Shown here in pieces: positions 46,013-57,319 of a DNA stretch of 64,000 nucleotides; positions within the stretch are counted from its first letter, which is position 1, and each line of letters starts with the position of its first letter. The position numbers and the translations under genes are program-made. The notes beneath the pieces are model-generated. The model was given only the letters and a program-made list of their open reading frames with translations, ran no database searches and had not been told where the DNA came from. Source of the DNA: Stenotrophomonas sp. Ste86 (GTDB taxonomy: Bacteria > Pseudomonadota > Gammaproteobacteria > Xanthomonadales > Xanthomonadaceae); the NCBI RefSeq assembly GCF_024519465.1, contig NZ_JALJRW010000003.1, positions 119,158 to 183,157 on the forward strand, written 5' to 3'.

Positions 46013-46139
46013 GGTCGGTGGGTCGGGCGCTGGGCCCCCATGCCCTTTCCGGCGACGCCCTCGGCGTCGGCCTGCGGCCGCCCCGTCCTCTGTTGTTTCG
46101 CCTCCAAGGGCATGGGGCCCAGCGCCCGGCCCACCGACC
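46013..46139. repeat. Long nested hairpin element 2
   Basis: Arms 46013-46047 and 46106-46139 pair almost perfectly (one G-T mismatch, one bulge): left starts GGTCGGTGGGTCGGGCGCTG, right ends CAGCGCCCGGCCCACCGACC. The 58-nt loop contains a perfect inner stem GACGCC-CTC-GGCGTC at 46054-46068. Same architecture as element 1, 42 bp away, with unrelated sequence. Confidence 0.87.
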
Positions 46140-46208
46140 ACCGCGCCTGGAACGGGCCAAAGCACACGTCTGCCTGTCCCGCATGGGGCGAAGCACCTTT
46201 TCTTTACG

Positions 46209-46280
46209 GTAGTGCCGACCGCCGGTCGGCTCCTCCGCGTGCTGCATAGGGTATGGGAGCGGGCCAGCAGCCGGCTCTAC
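46209..46280. repeat. Two GTAG palindromes, inverted
   Basis: 46209-46232 starts GTAG with core CCGACCGCCGGTCGG; 46257-46280 ends CTAC with core GGGCCAGCAGCCGG, less perfect. They sit downstream of the hairpins, before the nadE end. Confidence 0.75.
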
Positions 46281-46370
46281 CGTGCCTTGCGCCTCCCGGA
46301 TGCCAGGGCGGGCACCGGCCCGCACGGGGATATCCCCCAACTGCGCCCCTGCACCTATCGGTCTTGCCGG

Positions 46371-48005
46371 TCAGCCCTTGTAGCCGTTGCTGATCGGATA
46401 CCGGCGTTCACGCCCGAACGCGCGCCGCGACACCTTCGGACCCGGGGCGGCCTGGTGGCGCTTCCACTCGCTGGTGCGCACCAGGCGCAGCACCCGGTCC
46501 ACCACGTCGGCAGCGTACCCGGCCGCCACGATCTCCTCGCGCGACTGCTCCTGGTCCACGTAGCGGTACAGGATGCCATCGAGCACGTCGTAGGCCGGCA
46601 ACGAGTCCTGGTCGGTCTGGTTGTCGCGCAGCTCGGCCGAGGGCGGGCGGCTGATCACCGCCGGCGGAATCACCGGCGCGCCGCCCACGGTGTTGCGCCA
46701 CTTGGACAGGCCGAACACCTCGGTCTTGTACAGGTCCTTGAGCGGCGCATAGCCACCGCACATGTCGCCGTAGATGGTCGCGTAACCCACCGCATACTCG
46801 CTCTTGTTGCCGGTGGTCAGCAGCAGCCCGCCGAACTTGTTCGACAGCGCCATCAGGATCACGCCGCGGCTGCGCGACTGCAGGTTCTCTTCGGTGACGT
46901 CGGCGGCGTGGCCTTCGAACATCGGGCCGAGCGCAGCCATCAGCCCCTCGAACACCGGCTCGATCGACACCGCTTCCAGTTTCACGCCCAGCGCGCGGCA
47001 CTGCTCGGCAGCCAGGTCGTTGGACATGCCGGCGGTATAGCGCGACGGCAGCCGCACCGCAGTGACGTTGTCCGCGCCAAGCGCGTCCACCGCCATGGCC
47101 AGCACCAGCGCCGAATCGATGCCGCCGGACAGGCCCAGCCACACCTTCTTGAAGCCGTTCTTGCGGCAGTAATCCTGGATGCCACGGGTCACCGCGCGCC
47201 AGGCCAGCGCGTCCATGCTCTCATCGCCGTCGTCGATCCACTCGCGCGGCAGGAAACGGCGCGTCTGCGCGTCGTAATCCACCACCAGCCACTGGTCGGT
47301 GAATGCCGCCGCGGCCGGGTGCACGGTGCCGTCGCCGTCGGCCACGACCGAGGCGCCATCGAACACCAGTGCGTCCTGGCCACCGACCACGTTGAGGTAG
47401 GCGATCGCCGCCCCGCTCTCACGCGTGCGTTCGGCCAGCAACGCATCGCGCTGAGCATGCTTGCCGCGCTCGTAGGGCGAGGCGTTGGGCACCAGCACCA
47501 GCTGCGCACCGTCGCGCACGGTGTCGGCGAGCGGCTCGGCGAACCACAGGTCCTCGCAGATCAGCACGCCGACCGGCACGCCCTTCAGCTCGAACACGCA
47601 GCTGCCACCGTCCGGGTCCACGTCGAAGTAGCGGCGCTCGTCGAACACCGCGTAATTGGGCAACTCGCGCTTGCGGTAGGTGTGCTCCACCTTGCCATCG
47701 CGCAGCACGCTGGCGGCGTTGTAGACCACCGCACCGGCCGCCTGCGGCCAGCCGACCACGACGGCGATGCCGGTCGCGGCGGCGGCGATGCGCGTGAGCG
47801 CCTGCTCGCAGTCGTACAGGAAGCCCGGACGCAGCAGCAGGTCTTCCGGCGGGTAGCCGCTGATGGCCAGTTCCGGGAACACCACCAGCTCGGCGCCGTA
47901 CTCATCACGCGCCTCGGCGATCATCGCGATGATGTTGTCGGTGTTCTGCGCCACCGCGCCCACCGGGAAATCAAACTGCGCCATCGCGATGCGGATCGAA
48001 GCCAT
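46371..48005 (-). CDS. nadE: Glutamine-dependent NAD+ synthetase
   Basis: 544 residues. An N-terminal nitrilase-type amidase (1-250) takes ammonia from glutamine: catalytic Glu in VVFPELAISGYPPEDLL, Lys in YRKRELPNYAVFDE and Cys in GVLICEDLWF. A C-terminal synthetase domain (about 275-544) has P-loop GLSGGIDSAL and GNKSEYAVGYATIYGDM. It makes NAD+ from nicotinic acid adenine dinucleotide and ATP. The ATG at 48005 gives MASIRIAMAQFDFPVG. Monocistronic by its surroundings; it is separated from sucD by repeat arrays. Confidence 0.95.
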   Translation of the reverse strand: MASIRIAMAQFDFPVGAVAQNTDNIIAMIAEARDEYGAELVVFPELAISGYPPEDLLLRPGFLYDCEQALTRIAAAATGIAVVVGWPQAAGAVVYNAASVLRDGKVEHTYRKRELPNYAVFDERRYFDVDPDGGSCVFELKGVPVGVLICEDLWFAEPLADTVRDGAQLVLVPNASPYERGKHAQRDALLAERTRESGAAIAYLNVVGGQDALVFDGASVVADGDGTVHPAAAAFTDQWLVVDYDAQTRRFLPREWIDDGDESMDALAWRAVTRGIQDYCRKNGFKKVWLGLSGGIDSALVLAMAVDALGADNVTAVRLPSRYTAGMSNDLAAEQCRALGVKLEAVSIEPVFEGLMAALGPMFEGHAADVTEENLQSRSRGVILMALSNKFGGLLLTTGNKSEYAVGYATIYGDMCGGYAPLKDLYKTEVFGLSKWRNTVGGAPVIPPAVISRPPSAELRDNQTDQDSLPAYDVLDGILYRYVDQEQSREEIVAAGYAADVVDRVLRLVRTSEWKRHQAAPGPKVSRRAFGRERRYPISNGYKG

Positions 48006-48038
48006 GAAGGTCCAGCCAGTGGTTGCAATGCGCTCATT

Positions 48039-48161
48039 GTAGTGCCGGCCGCTGGCCGACAACCACGCGATCGTCGGCGGCATCGTGCGGTGCCGGCCGC
48101 TGGCCGGCAACCACGCGATCGTTGGCGGCATCGTGCGGTGCCGGCCAGCGGCCGGCACTAC
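48039..48161. repeat. Three-unit 48-bp tandem expansion of a GTAG palindrome
   Basis: Units start at 48042, 48090 and 48138 (GTGCCGGCCGC or GTGCCGGCCAG). Units 1 and 2 share the tail CCACGCGATCGT(C/T)GGCGGC and then ATCGTGCG, differing at two positions. The third unit is only the palindrome, whose core reads CCAGCGG and which ends CTAC, so the array has GTAG at its left end and CTAC at its right end. It stands directly upstream of nadE. Confidence 0.88.
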
Positions 48162-48193
48162 CCGAGGGCGCGGGTTGAGGGCGGCGAAAACGC

Positions 48194-48224
48194 AGAAAGG
48201 CCGCCCGGAGGCGGCCTTTCTGTT
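48194..48224 (-). terminator. Terminator of sucCD (bidirectional stem)
   Basis: AAAGGCCGCC-CGGA-GGCGGCCTTT is an 11-bp-class stem. On the minus strand it is followed by CTGCGTTTT. It lies 45 bp after the sucD stop. Confidence 0.8.
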
Positions 48225-48229
48225 TGGAG

Positions 48230-48253
48230 CAGCCGAGCATGGCTCGGCTCTAC
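48230..48253. repeat. GTAG palindrome after sucD
   Basis: Core CCGAGCATGGCTCGG ending CTAC, between the sucD stop and its terminator, so it is transcribed at the 3' end of the sucCD mRNA. Confidence 0.85.
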
Positions 48254-48268
48254 CGCGCGGCGGGCGGC

Positions 48269-49144
48269 TTATTTCACCAGCTTGGCGATGGCAGCGCCCA
48301 GGTCGCCCGGCGAACGGACGGTCACAACGCCAGCAGCTTCCATCGCGGCAAACTTGCCTTCGGCAGTGCCCTTGCCGCCCGATGCGATCGCACCGGCGTG
48401 GCCCATGCGCTTGCCGGCCGGAGCCGAGGCACCGGCGATGAAGCCGACGACCGGCTTCTTCACGAACTGCTTGATGTACTCGGCGCCGGCTTCTTCAGCA
48501 TCGCCGCCGATTTCGCCGACCATGATGATGCCCAGGGTCTGCGGATCTTCGTTGAACAGCTTCAGGCAGTCGACGAAGTTCAGGCCGTTGATCGGGTCAC
48601 CACCGATGCCAATGCAGGTGGACTGGCCCAGGCCGACTTCGGTGGTCTGCTTGACCGCTTCATAGGTCAGGGTGCCCGAACGCGACACGATGCCGATCTT
48701 GCCCGGCATGTGGATGTGGCCCGGCATGATGCCGATCTTGCACTCGCCCGGGGTGATCACGCCGGGGCAGTTCGGCCCGACCAGCACGGTGTCCGGATGC
48801 GAACGGGTCAGCACGTTCTTGACGCGCAGCATGTCCAGCACCGGGATGCCTTCGGTGATGCACACGATGACCTGGATGCCGGCAGCAGCCGCTTCCAGGA
48901 TCGCGTCGGCCGCGTACGGCGGCGGCACGTAGATGACCGAGGCGTTGGCACCGGTGGCCGACACGGCGTCGGCAACGGTGTTGAACACCGGCAGGTCGAT
49001 ATGGGTGGTGCCGCCCTTGCCGGGGGTCACGCCGCCAACAACCTGGGTGCCGTACTCGATCATCTGAGTGGCGTGGAAGGTGCCCTGCTGGCCGGTGAAG
49101 CCCTGCACGATCACCTTGGTGTTCTTGTTGATCAAAACGGACAT
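48269..49144 (-). CDS. sucD: Succinyl-CoA synthetase alpha subunit
   Basis: 291 residues. CoA-binding Rossmann domain with [15 protein letters not shown], then [17 protein letters not shown], and the phosphohistidine loop [14 protein letters not shown] seen here as [14 protein letters not shown]. With SucC it forms the TCA-cycle enzyme that makes ATP or GTP from succinyl-CoA. The ATG at 49144 gives [15 protein letters not shown]. It is downstream of sucC by 175 bp, which is longer than usual for this pair. Confidence 0.96.
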   Translation of the reverse strand: MSVLINKNTKVIVQGFTGQQGTFHATQMIEYGTQVVGGVTPGKGGTTHIDLPVFNTVADAVSATGANASVIYVPPPYAADAILEAAAAGIQVIVCITEGIPVLDMLRVKNVLTRSHPDTVLVGPNCPGVITPGECKIGIMPGHIHMPGKIGIVSRSGTLTYEAVKQTTEVGLGQSTCIGIGGDPINGLNFVDCLKLFNEDPQTLGIIMVGEIGGDAEEAGAEYIKQFVKKPVVGFIAGASAPAGKRMGHAGAIASGGKGTAEGKFAAMEAAGVVTVRSPGDLGAAIAKLVK

Positions 49145-49319
49145 GTCTTGAAGTCCTTCGTAAATTATTTGGGCCGGCTTCGGAGGAGGAGCCATCGACC
49201 AGGTCGATGTCCGTTCCGCATGCCACCAGAACCCCCGTCACGCCACGTTGCGGCGTGCCAGCCCCCTTGACTCAAGGGGGCACGTCAGGATGCTGCCGGC
49301 GATCCGATGCCGTGGAAAA

Positions 49320-50489
<1,170 letters not shown>

Positions 50490-50825
50490 GCGTCACCGTG
50501 GGTATAGGAACGACCGCACGCATCTCCAAGGCTCCCTCACGGGGCGCCGGTAAGGACCGCGGCGGGCCCACTATTGTGGACGAGCTGGCGCGCAGGCGCA
50601 AAGACGCGCGTCGGCCGCCCCCCGGGGCGGCCGATTCCGGCGATTTTTCAGACAGTTGCGGCATCGGCCCTGCCCAGCCCCGAGCGCCTGCCCTGCGGCA
50701 GTGCGCAACGGGGCCGGCGCTGGAAGGGGTACGTGCCATGGACGCGGGCGTCAATCAGCGCCACCGGCACCCCATGTACGGCCACACCCTCTACACTGGC
50801 CACATGCCTGAAGGGGAGTTCCGGC
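50490..50825. other. Divergent intergenic region sucC / pilS
   Basis: 336 bp without a gene. It contains a perfect inverted repeat at 50612-50633 (arms CGGCCGCCCC/GGGGCGGCCG, 2-nt centre) followed at 8 nt by a TTTTT run at 50643-50647. This could be an attenuator in a long pilS leader or the end of an unseen small RNA. The rest shows promoters too weak to place by eye. Confidence 0.55.
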
Positions 50826-52439
50826 GTGTCACCCAGTGCTTCATTGATCGACCGCATCGAATCCATACCGAAGCGCGAGCTGTACTTTTTTGCCCTCTAC
50901 CGCCTGCTGATCGCCGCCGTGATCGCGGCCCTGCTGTTCAGCCCGCTGAGCACGCTGGTCGGTGCGGCCGACCACCCGCGCCTGGCCGGCGTGGTCAGCG
51001 GCGCCTACCTGGCGCTGGCGCTGCTGATCCTGGTGATCGGCCGCAACGAGCGCTGGCTGCGCCCGATCGTGATCGGCAGCGTGATCGTGGACATCATCGC
51101 CGCCACCCTGCTGGCCCATGCCCTGCCCGGGGCCAGCGCCGGCCTGTCGATGTCCTTGCTGTTCAGCATCGCCGCCGCTGCCACGCTGCTGCCCTTGCCG
51201 CTGGGCATGGGCATTGCGCTGACCGCCAGCGCCGCCACCGCCGGCGAGTACCTGTGGAAGCTTCTGGAAGGCGGCGACCCCACCCGGACCCTGGCCGAGC
51301 TGGCGATGTTCGTCACCAGCTACCTGGCCTTGGCCTACGTCAGCTACCAGGTCGGCAACCGCGCTCGCCGCAACCAGCAGCTGGCCAACCAGCGCGGCGA
51401 CGAGGTCGCCAACCTGTTCGAAATCAACGAGCTGATCATCCGCCGCATGCGCACCGGCGTACTGGTGGTGGACGGGGCCAACCGCATCACCCTGGCCAAC
51501 GAAGCCGCCTCGACCCTGATCGGCGACGCCGACGGCGACGGCGGCAGCGGCCGGCTGGAACTGGGCAGCGCCTCGCCCGACCTGAGCCGGCGCCTGCAGC
51601 GCTGGCGCAACGGATGGAAAAATGAGGAAACCCCGCTGCAGCTCTCGCCCGACCAGCCGGAAGTGCAGCCGCGCTTCGCCCGCCTGCTGGCCGGCAGCGA
51701 CCTGACCCTGGTGTTCCTGGACGATTCCACCGTGGTCTCCCGGCGCGCCGAATCGCTGACGTTGTCGGCGATGGGCCGCTTCTCGGCCAGCCTGGCCCAT
51801 GAGATCCGCAACCCGCTGGCGGCGATCAACTACGCCGCCCAGCTGCTGGAGGAATCCACCGCCATCGGCGACACCGACCGGCGCCTGCTGCAGATCATCC
51901 ACCAGCAGTGCCAGCGCACCAACGGCATCGTCGAAAGCGTGCTGGGCCTGGCCCGGCGCGAGCGCGCCAACCCGGAAAACCTGGACCTGGCCGCGTTCGT
52001 GCGCCGCTTCGTGCTGGAGTACAAGCAGGGCATCACCCTGGAGACGGACAGCATCGAGCCGATCATCACCGAAACCTCGGTGCACGCCCTGGTCGACCCG
52101 CGCCACCTGCATCAGATCCTCACCGTGCTGGTCCACAACGCCCTCAAGTACGGACGCGTCGGCCAGGAGCCGGCACGGGTGCGGCTGCGCGTGGCGCGCC
52201 AGGAGCGCGCCGCCGTCATCGACGTGATGGACCGCGGCCCGGGCATCCCCGAAACGGTGGCCAGCCAGCTGTTCCGCCCGTTCTTCACCACCTCCGAGCA
52301 CGGCACCGGGCTGGGCCTGTATATCGCCCGGGAGCTGTGCAAGGCCAACCAGGCCAACCTGGAATACGTATCGGTGCCGGCCGGTGGCGCGTGCTTCCGG
52401 CTGGTCCTGGCCGGCCCGCACACTCTGCTGCCGCAATGA
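50826..52439 (+). CDS. pilS: PilS sensor histidine kinase
   Basis: 537 residues from GTG at 50826, chosen because GGGGAG lies 8 nt upstream and the long upstream frame is not protein-like. Six transmembrane helices fill about 20-185. A PAS-like region (about 210-310; NLFEINELIIRRMRTGVLVVD) follows, then HisKA with phospho-acceptor His in SLAHEIRNPLAAI, then HATPase with N box HNALKYG, G1 DRGPGIP and G2 GTGLGLYIA. In Pseudomonas PilS senses pilin level in the inner membrane and controls PilR. pilR begins 88 bp downstream on the same strand. Confidence 0.94.
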   Translation: MSPSASLIDRIESIPKRELYFFALYRLLIAAVIAALLFSPLSTLVGAADHPRLAGVVSGAYLALALLILVIGRNERWLRPIVIGSVIVDIIAATLLAHALPGASAGLSMSLLFSIAAAATLLPLPLGMGIALTASAATAGEYLWKLLEGGDPTRTLAELAMFVTSYLALAYVSYQVGNRARRNQQLANQRGDEVANLFEINELIIRRMRTGVLVVDGANRITLANEAASTLIGDADGDGGSGRLELGSASPDLSRRLQRWRNGWKNEETPLQLSPDQPEVQPRFARLLAGSDLTLVFLDDSTVVSRRAESLTLSAMGRFSASLAHEIRNPLAAINYAAQLLEESTAIGDTDRRLLQIIHQQCQRTNGIVESVLGLARRERANPENLDLAAFVRRFVLEYKQGITLETDSIEPIITETSVHALVDPRHLHQILTVLVHNALKYGRVGQEPARVRLRVARQERAAVIDVMDRGPGIPETVASQLFRPFFTTSEHGTGLGLYIARELCKANQANLEYVSVPAGGACFRLVLAGPHTLLPQ

Positions 52440-52527
52440 ACCGTTCACGGCAGGCACCGTCGCTGCGGGTCGCCGCATGCGTCAAACATTTGTCGGATCC
52501 AACCGCCCTCGGCTATCTTCCCCCCAT

Positions 52528-53907
<1,380 letters not shown>

Positions 53908-53949
53908 GCTTCATGGGGGCTGATCCATTCCGCCACGCGCGACTGCCCC

Positions 53950-54123
53950 GATGGGTGCCGCGCTATCTGACCTCGCGCGACAACCCACTACGCTGCTGCG
54001 CCATCTGACGCCGCGCGACAACCGCGGTAGAGCCGCCCCATGGGTGGCTGCTCTTCGATCCGGACACCCCCAACTCACCGCGCGCGGCGGGCGCCGCGAC
54101 AGCCAGGCATGGCTTGGCGCTAC
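53950..54123. repeat. Direct repeat and two GTAG palindromes after pilR
   Basis: Two imperfect copies, CGCTATCTGACCTCGCGCGA (from about 53961) and CGCCATCTGACGCCGCGCGA (from about 53999), lie before a GTAG palindrome at 54027-54050 (core CCGCCCCATGGGTGG). A second, inverted one is at 54100-54123 (core CCAGGCATGGCTTGG, ending CTAC). The region separates pilR from the convergent pilB. Confidence 0.8.
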
Positions 54124-54149
54124 CCTTTTGTCGGCGTTCCCCGCACATG

Positions 54150-54180
54150 AAAAGGCCCGCATCCGCGGGCCTTTTCCGTT
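54150..54180. terminator. Bidirectional terminator between pilR and pilB
   Basis: 11-bp stem AAAAGGCCCGC/GCGGGCCTTTT, loop ATCC. A T run follows on either strand, so it can end both convergent transcripts. Confidence 0.85.
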
Positions 54181-54196
54181 CGACCGAACCGATCGA

Positions 54197-55924
54197 TCAA
54201 TCCTTGGTGACGCGATTGATCTCAGCCAAGCTGGTCGTACCCGCCGCCGCCTTCACCAGCGCCGACTGCCGCAGATCATTCACCCCGGCCCGTTGCGCGG
54301 CCTCGGCAATCTGGATCGCATTGCCGCCGGCCAGCACGATCACCGAAATTTCCTCACTCATCGGCATCACCTGGTAGATACCGGTACGGCCCTTGTAGCC
54401 CTCGGTGCACTCTTCGCAGCCGACCGCCTCGTACAGGGTGATGCCGGCATCGACCTGGGCCTGGGTGAAGCCTTCGGCCAGCAACGCGTTCGCCGGCAAG
54501 GTGATCGGCCGCTTGCAGTTGTTGCACAGCCGCCGCGCCAGGCGCTGGGCAATCACCAACGTCACCGAACTGGTGATGTTGAACGGGGCGATGCCCATGT
54601 TCATCAGACGCGCGATGGTCTGCGGCGCATCGTTGGTATGCAGCGTGGACAGCACCATGTGGCCGGTCTGCGCGGCCTTGATTGCGATCTCGGCCGTTTC
54701 AAGGTCGCGGATTTCGCCGACCATGATGATGTCCGGATCCTGGCGCAGGAACGAGCGCAGTGCGGCGGCAAAGGTCATGCCGCGCTTGACGTTCTGCTGC
54801 ACCTGGTTGACGCCGGGCAGGCGAATTTCCACCGGATCTTCGGCCGTGGAGATGTTGCGCGTTTCATCGTTGAGGATGCCCAGTGCCGTATACAGCGACA
54901 CCGTCTTGCCCGAACCGGTCGGGCCGGTCACCAGCACCATACCGTAGGGCTTGTGGATGGCGTCCAGGAACAGCTTCTGCTGCGCGGCCTCGTAACCCAG
55001 CTTGTCGATACCCAGCTTGGCTGCGCTGCCGTCCAGGATACGCAACACGATCTTTTCGCCAAACAGAGTCGGCAGCGTACTGACGCGGAAGTCGATCTGC
55101 CGGGTCTTGGACAGGTTGAGCTTGATGCGACCATCCTGCGGCACGCGCTTTTCGGCGATGTCCAGCTGCGACATCACCTTCAGGCGCGCGGCGATGCGCT
55201 GGTTGAGCTTGACCGGGGCCTTGGCCACGTTCTTGAGCAGGCCATCAATGCGGAACCGCACGCGGTAGTCGTCTTCATACGGCTCGAAGTGGATGTCCGA
55301 GGCGCCCTTGCGGATCGCATCGATCAACACCTTGTTGACGAACTTCACCACGGGCGTGTCATCGCCCTTGGCATCCACGCCGGAGTCGGTCGAACCACCT
55401 TCCTCGTCGCCGGCCGACACATCCAGGTCGCCCATGCCGTCATCGTCGCCGCCCAGGCTGCCACCGAGCGTGTCGTGCTTGGACTGCCACTGCTCCAGGG
55501 TGCGCTTGATCTGGTCCTCATCGACCAGGATCGGCTCGACCACCAGGTTGGTGTGGAACTTGATCTCATCCAGCGAATGGGTCGGGTCGCTGGTACCGAT
55601 GAACAGCTTGCCGCCGCGCTTGAACAGCGGCAGCACGCGGTGCTTGCGCAGGAGTTCTTCGCTGACCAGACTGATGGCGCTCTGGGTGCCGTCGAACACC
55701 GAGACGTCGAGCAGGGGCATGCCGAACTCGAGGGCGTTGGCGGCGGCCAGCTGGGATGCGGTGACCAACCTCTTTTCGGCGAACCACTGAGGCAAGGGCT
55801 GCTTGGCAGCGGCAGCCTTGGCCATCGCATCGCGAGCGCCTGCCTCGTCCAGCGCACCGTCTTGGACCAGACGGCGGGCGATGCCGGTGATGCCTACAAG
55901 ATTGGCGGTCACTACTGCGTTCAT
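54197..55924 (-). CDS. pilB: Type IV pilus extension ATPase PilB
   Basis: 575 residues. An N-terminal MshEN domain (about 10-150) is followed by the secretion ATPase core: Walker A GPTGSGKTVSLYTAL, Asp box, Walker B DIIMVGEIRDLETAE, and a tetracysteine zinc site CNNCKRP..CEECTEGYKG near residues 465-500. An acidic insert at about 160-195 (DDDGMGDLDVSAGDEEGG) sits between the two parts. It powers pilus extension from the inner-membrane base with PilC. It follows the two pilin genes on the same strand, 214 bp downstream. Confidence 0.96.
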   Translation of the reverse strand: MNAVVTANLVGITGIARRLVQDGALDEAGARDAMAKAAAAKQPLPQWFAEKRLVTASQLAAANALEFGMPLLDVSVFDGTQSAISLVSEELLRKHRVLPLFKRGGKLFIGTSDPTHSLDEIKFHTNLVVEPILVDEDQIKRTLEQWQSKHDTLGGSLGGDDDGMGDLDVSAGDEEGGSTDSGVDAKGDDTPVVKFVNKVLIDAIRKGASDIHFEPYEDDYRVRFRIDGLLKNVAKAPVKLNQRIAARLKVMSQLDIAEKRVPQDGRIKLNLSKTRQIDFRVSTLPTLFGEKIVLRILDGSAAKLGIDKLGYEAAQQKLFLDAIHKPYGMVLVTGPTGSGKTVSLYTALGILNDETRNISTAEDPVEIRLPGVNQVQQNVKRGMTFAAALRSFLRQDPDIIMVGEIRDLETAEIAIKAAQTGHMVLSTLHTNDAPQTIARLMNMGIAPFNITSSVTLVIAQRLARRLCNNCKRPITLPANALLAEGFTQAQVDAGITLYEAVGCEECTEGYKGRTGIYQVMPMSEEISVIVLAGGNAIQIAEAAQRAGVNDLRQSALVKAAAGTTSLAEINRVTKD

Positions 55925-56138
55925 CTGGTTCCCCTAGACATTTCAATTCGTGTGCCGCACATGCAATACACACCCACCGAATCTGGATTCACGCATGAGC
56001 CTTGGCGGTCAACAACACCCAGACTGCCTCGTGCGACACAACACCATCATAGCGGTTGTGCCGGGTCGTCGGCAGCCCTGACACCGATGCGCCTACGCCA
56101 GTTTCTGAATACCGACGCTCATCAAAATGACTGCACAC

Positions 56139-56549
56139 TTAGCCTCGGCACTCTGCCGGGACATGTTTGAGCTCGCCTACCAACAGCGAACATGTCCACG
56201 CTATAGCACTGTCGTTAACAAGTTGCGGGGCAAGCGCGAGCGTCACGGCGCCGGCCACTTCGGTGGTGGTCACCTCCAAACGTCCGTTCTGCTCGCAATG
56301 GACCGAAGCTACGTTGGTGGTGACGCCACCCAGCGAATTCACGTTATTGCAAGCAGTGCTATCCAGAACTGCTGCTGTACTCACGTTTTCGACCACGAGA
56401 GCCTTATACGCACTCATACCTACGAGCGCCTCAGCGACACGTGCGCGGACCGTGTAGTCCTGATACGCAGGCAGCGCCAAAGATGCCAGAATGGCGATAA
56501 TTGCAACGACAATCATCAGTTCAATCAACGTAAAACCCGCGCTTTTCAT
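56139..56549 (-). CDS. Type IV pilin, second copy
   Basis: 136 residues, PilA-like. Leader MKSAG is cut before Phe; mature [20 protein letters not shown] has the invariant Glu5 and hydrophobic helix. The C-terminal disulphide loop runs from Cys in WTCSLLVG to Cys in VPAECRG; a second Cys pair (TACNN, VHCEQ) may form another bridge, absent from the neighbour pilin. GTG at 56552 is the alternative start; GGGGGAG lies very close. Base composition is visibly lower in GC than the rest of the window. It sits after pilA's strong terminator, so it needs its own promoter or read-through. Confidence 0.9.
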   Translation of the reverse strand: MKSAGFTLIELMIVVAIIAILASLALPAYQDYTVRARVAEALVGMSAYKALVVENVSTAAVLDSTACNNVNSLGGVTTNVASVHCEQNGRLEVTTTEVAGAVTLALAPQLVNDSAIAWTCSLLVGELKHVPAECRG

Positions 56550-56601
56550 CACTCCCCCTGAATTTAGTGATTAATGCAATGCCCCTCCTAAGTGGCTCTG
56601 C

Positions 56602-56634
56602 AAAAAAAAAGCTCCCTTCGTTTCGAAAGGAGCT
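56602..56634 (-). terminator. Strong terminator between the two pilin genes
   Basis: Minus strand: 11-bp stem AGCTCCTTTCG/CGAAGGGAGCT (one G-T pair) and a tail of nine T. It lies 37 bp after the pilA stop and 53 bp before the second pilin ATG. Confidence 0.9.
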
Positions 56635-56671
56635 CTCTTCAATCCACCTCAGCCGACAAAGGCCAGTGAGA

Positions 56672-57106
56672 TTAGACGCGGCATTCAGCCGGCACGTACT
56701 TGTTGTTGGCCGCTGCGGAAACGGCGCACTTCCAAGTGATCACATCTTCAGGAACAGCACCGCCAGCCAGCGCTGCGCCGCCACTTTCCGGCGTCAGGGT
56801 CAACTGGACGCCCTTGGCGTTGTCATTCATCGTCACCGAAATCACGCCGGTGCCGTCATCGACGGCGATGGTGTTCACGTTCGTGGTGGCCGCCGTGAAC
56901 GCGTAACCCTGACCGAGGTCCTGGGAACCGTTGCTGGCGTTCTCAGCCACGATGGTCTTGGCGGCCGATGCGAGGGTCAAACCTTCCGATACGCGGGCGC
57001 GGACGGTGTAGTCCTGGTAGGCCGGCAGTGCGATGGCGGCCAGGATGGCGATGATCGCCACGACGATCATCAGTTCGATGAGGGTAAAGCCCTGCTGCTT
57101 CTTCAT
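56672..57106 (-). CDS. pilA: Major type IV pilin PilA
   Basis: 144 residues. Leader MKKQQG cut before [20 protein letters not shown] with Glu5. Middle region [16 protein letters not shown] matches the second pilin; the variable C-terminal head has one disulphide, Cys in ITWKCAV to Cys in VPAECRV. It is preceded by a clear sigma-54 promoter (57204-57220) and followed by a strong terminator, the pattern of a highly expressed monocistronic major pilin. I assign the pilA name to this copy for these reasons; assignment between the two paralogues is inference. Confidence 0.93.
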   Translation of the reverse strand: MKKQQGFTLIELMIVVAIIAILAAIALPAYQDYTVRARVSEGLTLASAAKTIVAENASNGSQDLGQGYAFTAATTNVNTIAVDDGTGVISVTMNDNAKGVQLTLTPESGGAALAGGAVPEDVITWKCAVSAAANNKYVPAECRV

Positions 57107-57203
57107 GAGTACATCCCCTAGAGATAGGTAAAAAATGAACACTGGGTCGCGGCCTGGCCGGCAGACCGGCTGAGCTAAGGCAAGCGCCTGTGCGGGTGGA
57201 TCA

Positions 57204-57220
57204 AAGCAGGTTGCGTGCCA
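57204..57220 (-). promoter_or_regulatory. Sigma-54 (-24/-12) promoter of pilA
   Basis: Minus strand TTGGCACG-CAACC-TGCTT: GG at -24 and GC at -12 separated by exactly 10 nt, against consensus TGGCACG-N4-TTGCW. It fits activation by PilR, encoded 4 kb away. Confidence 0.88.
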
Positions 57221-57319
57221 ACTTCTTAGCAATGCTCCCCAGCATTCCCCGGCGCAATGATGGCAGCAATCCTGCGGATTGGAACCCCCCGCACAGTAAT
57301 TTGCGACCAACCCTGCAAT

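Larger units (their letters stand above)
45703..46370. other. 668-bp gene-free segment between bamD and nadE
   Basis: It holds the bamD terminator, an unassigned 45732-45871 stretch, two consecutive long nested hairpins (45872-45970 and 46013-46139), and two GTAG palindromes (46209, 46257). Short open frames exist on both strands across the hairpins but look like by-products of the inverted repeats. I see no protein gene here that I can support. Confidence 0.75.

Noticed and set aside
45962..46340. Short open frames across the long hairpins (60-120 codons, both strands)
   Set aside because: They follow the inverted repeat and change with its arms; no ribosome site, no domain. They would be likely spurious hypothetical proteins.
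48042..48161. Possible CRISPR array with 48-bp period
   Set aside because: The whole unit including the inter-palindrome part is repeated; there is no unique spacer.
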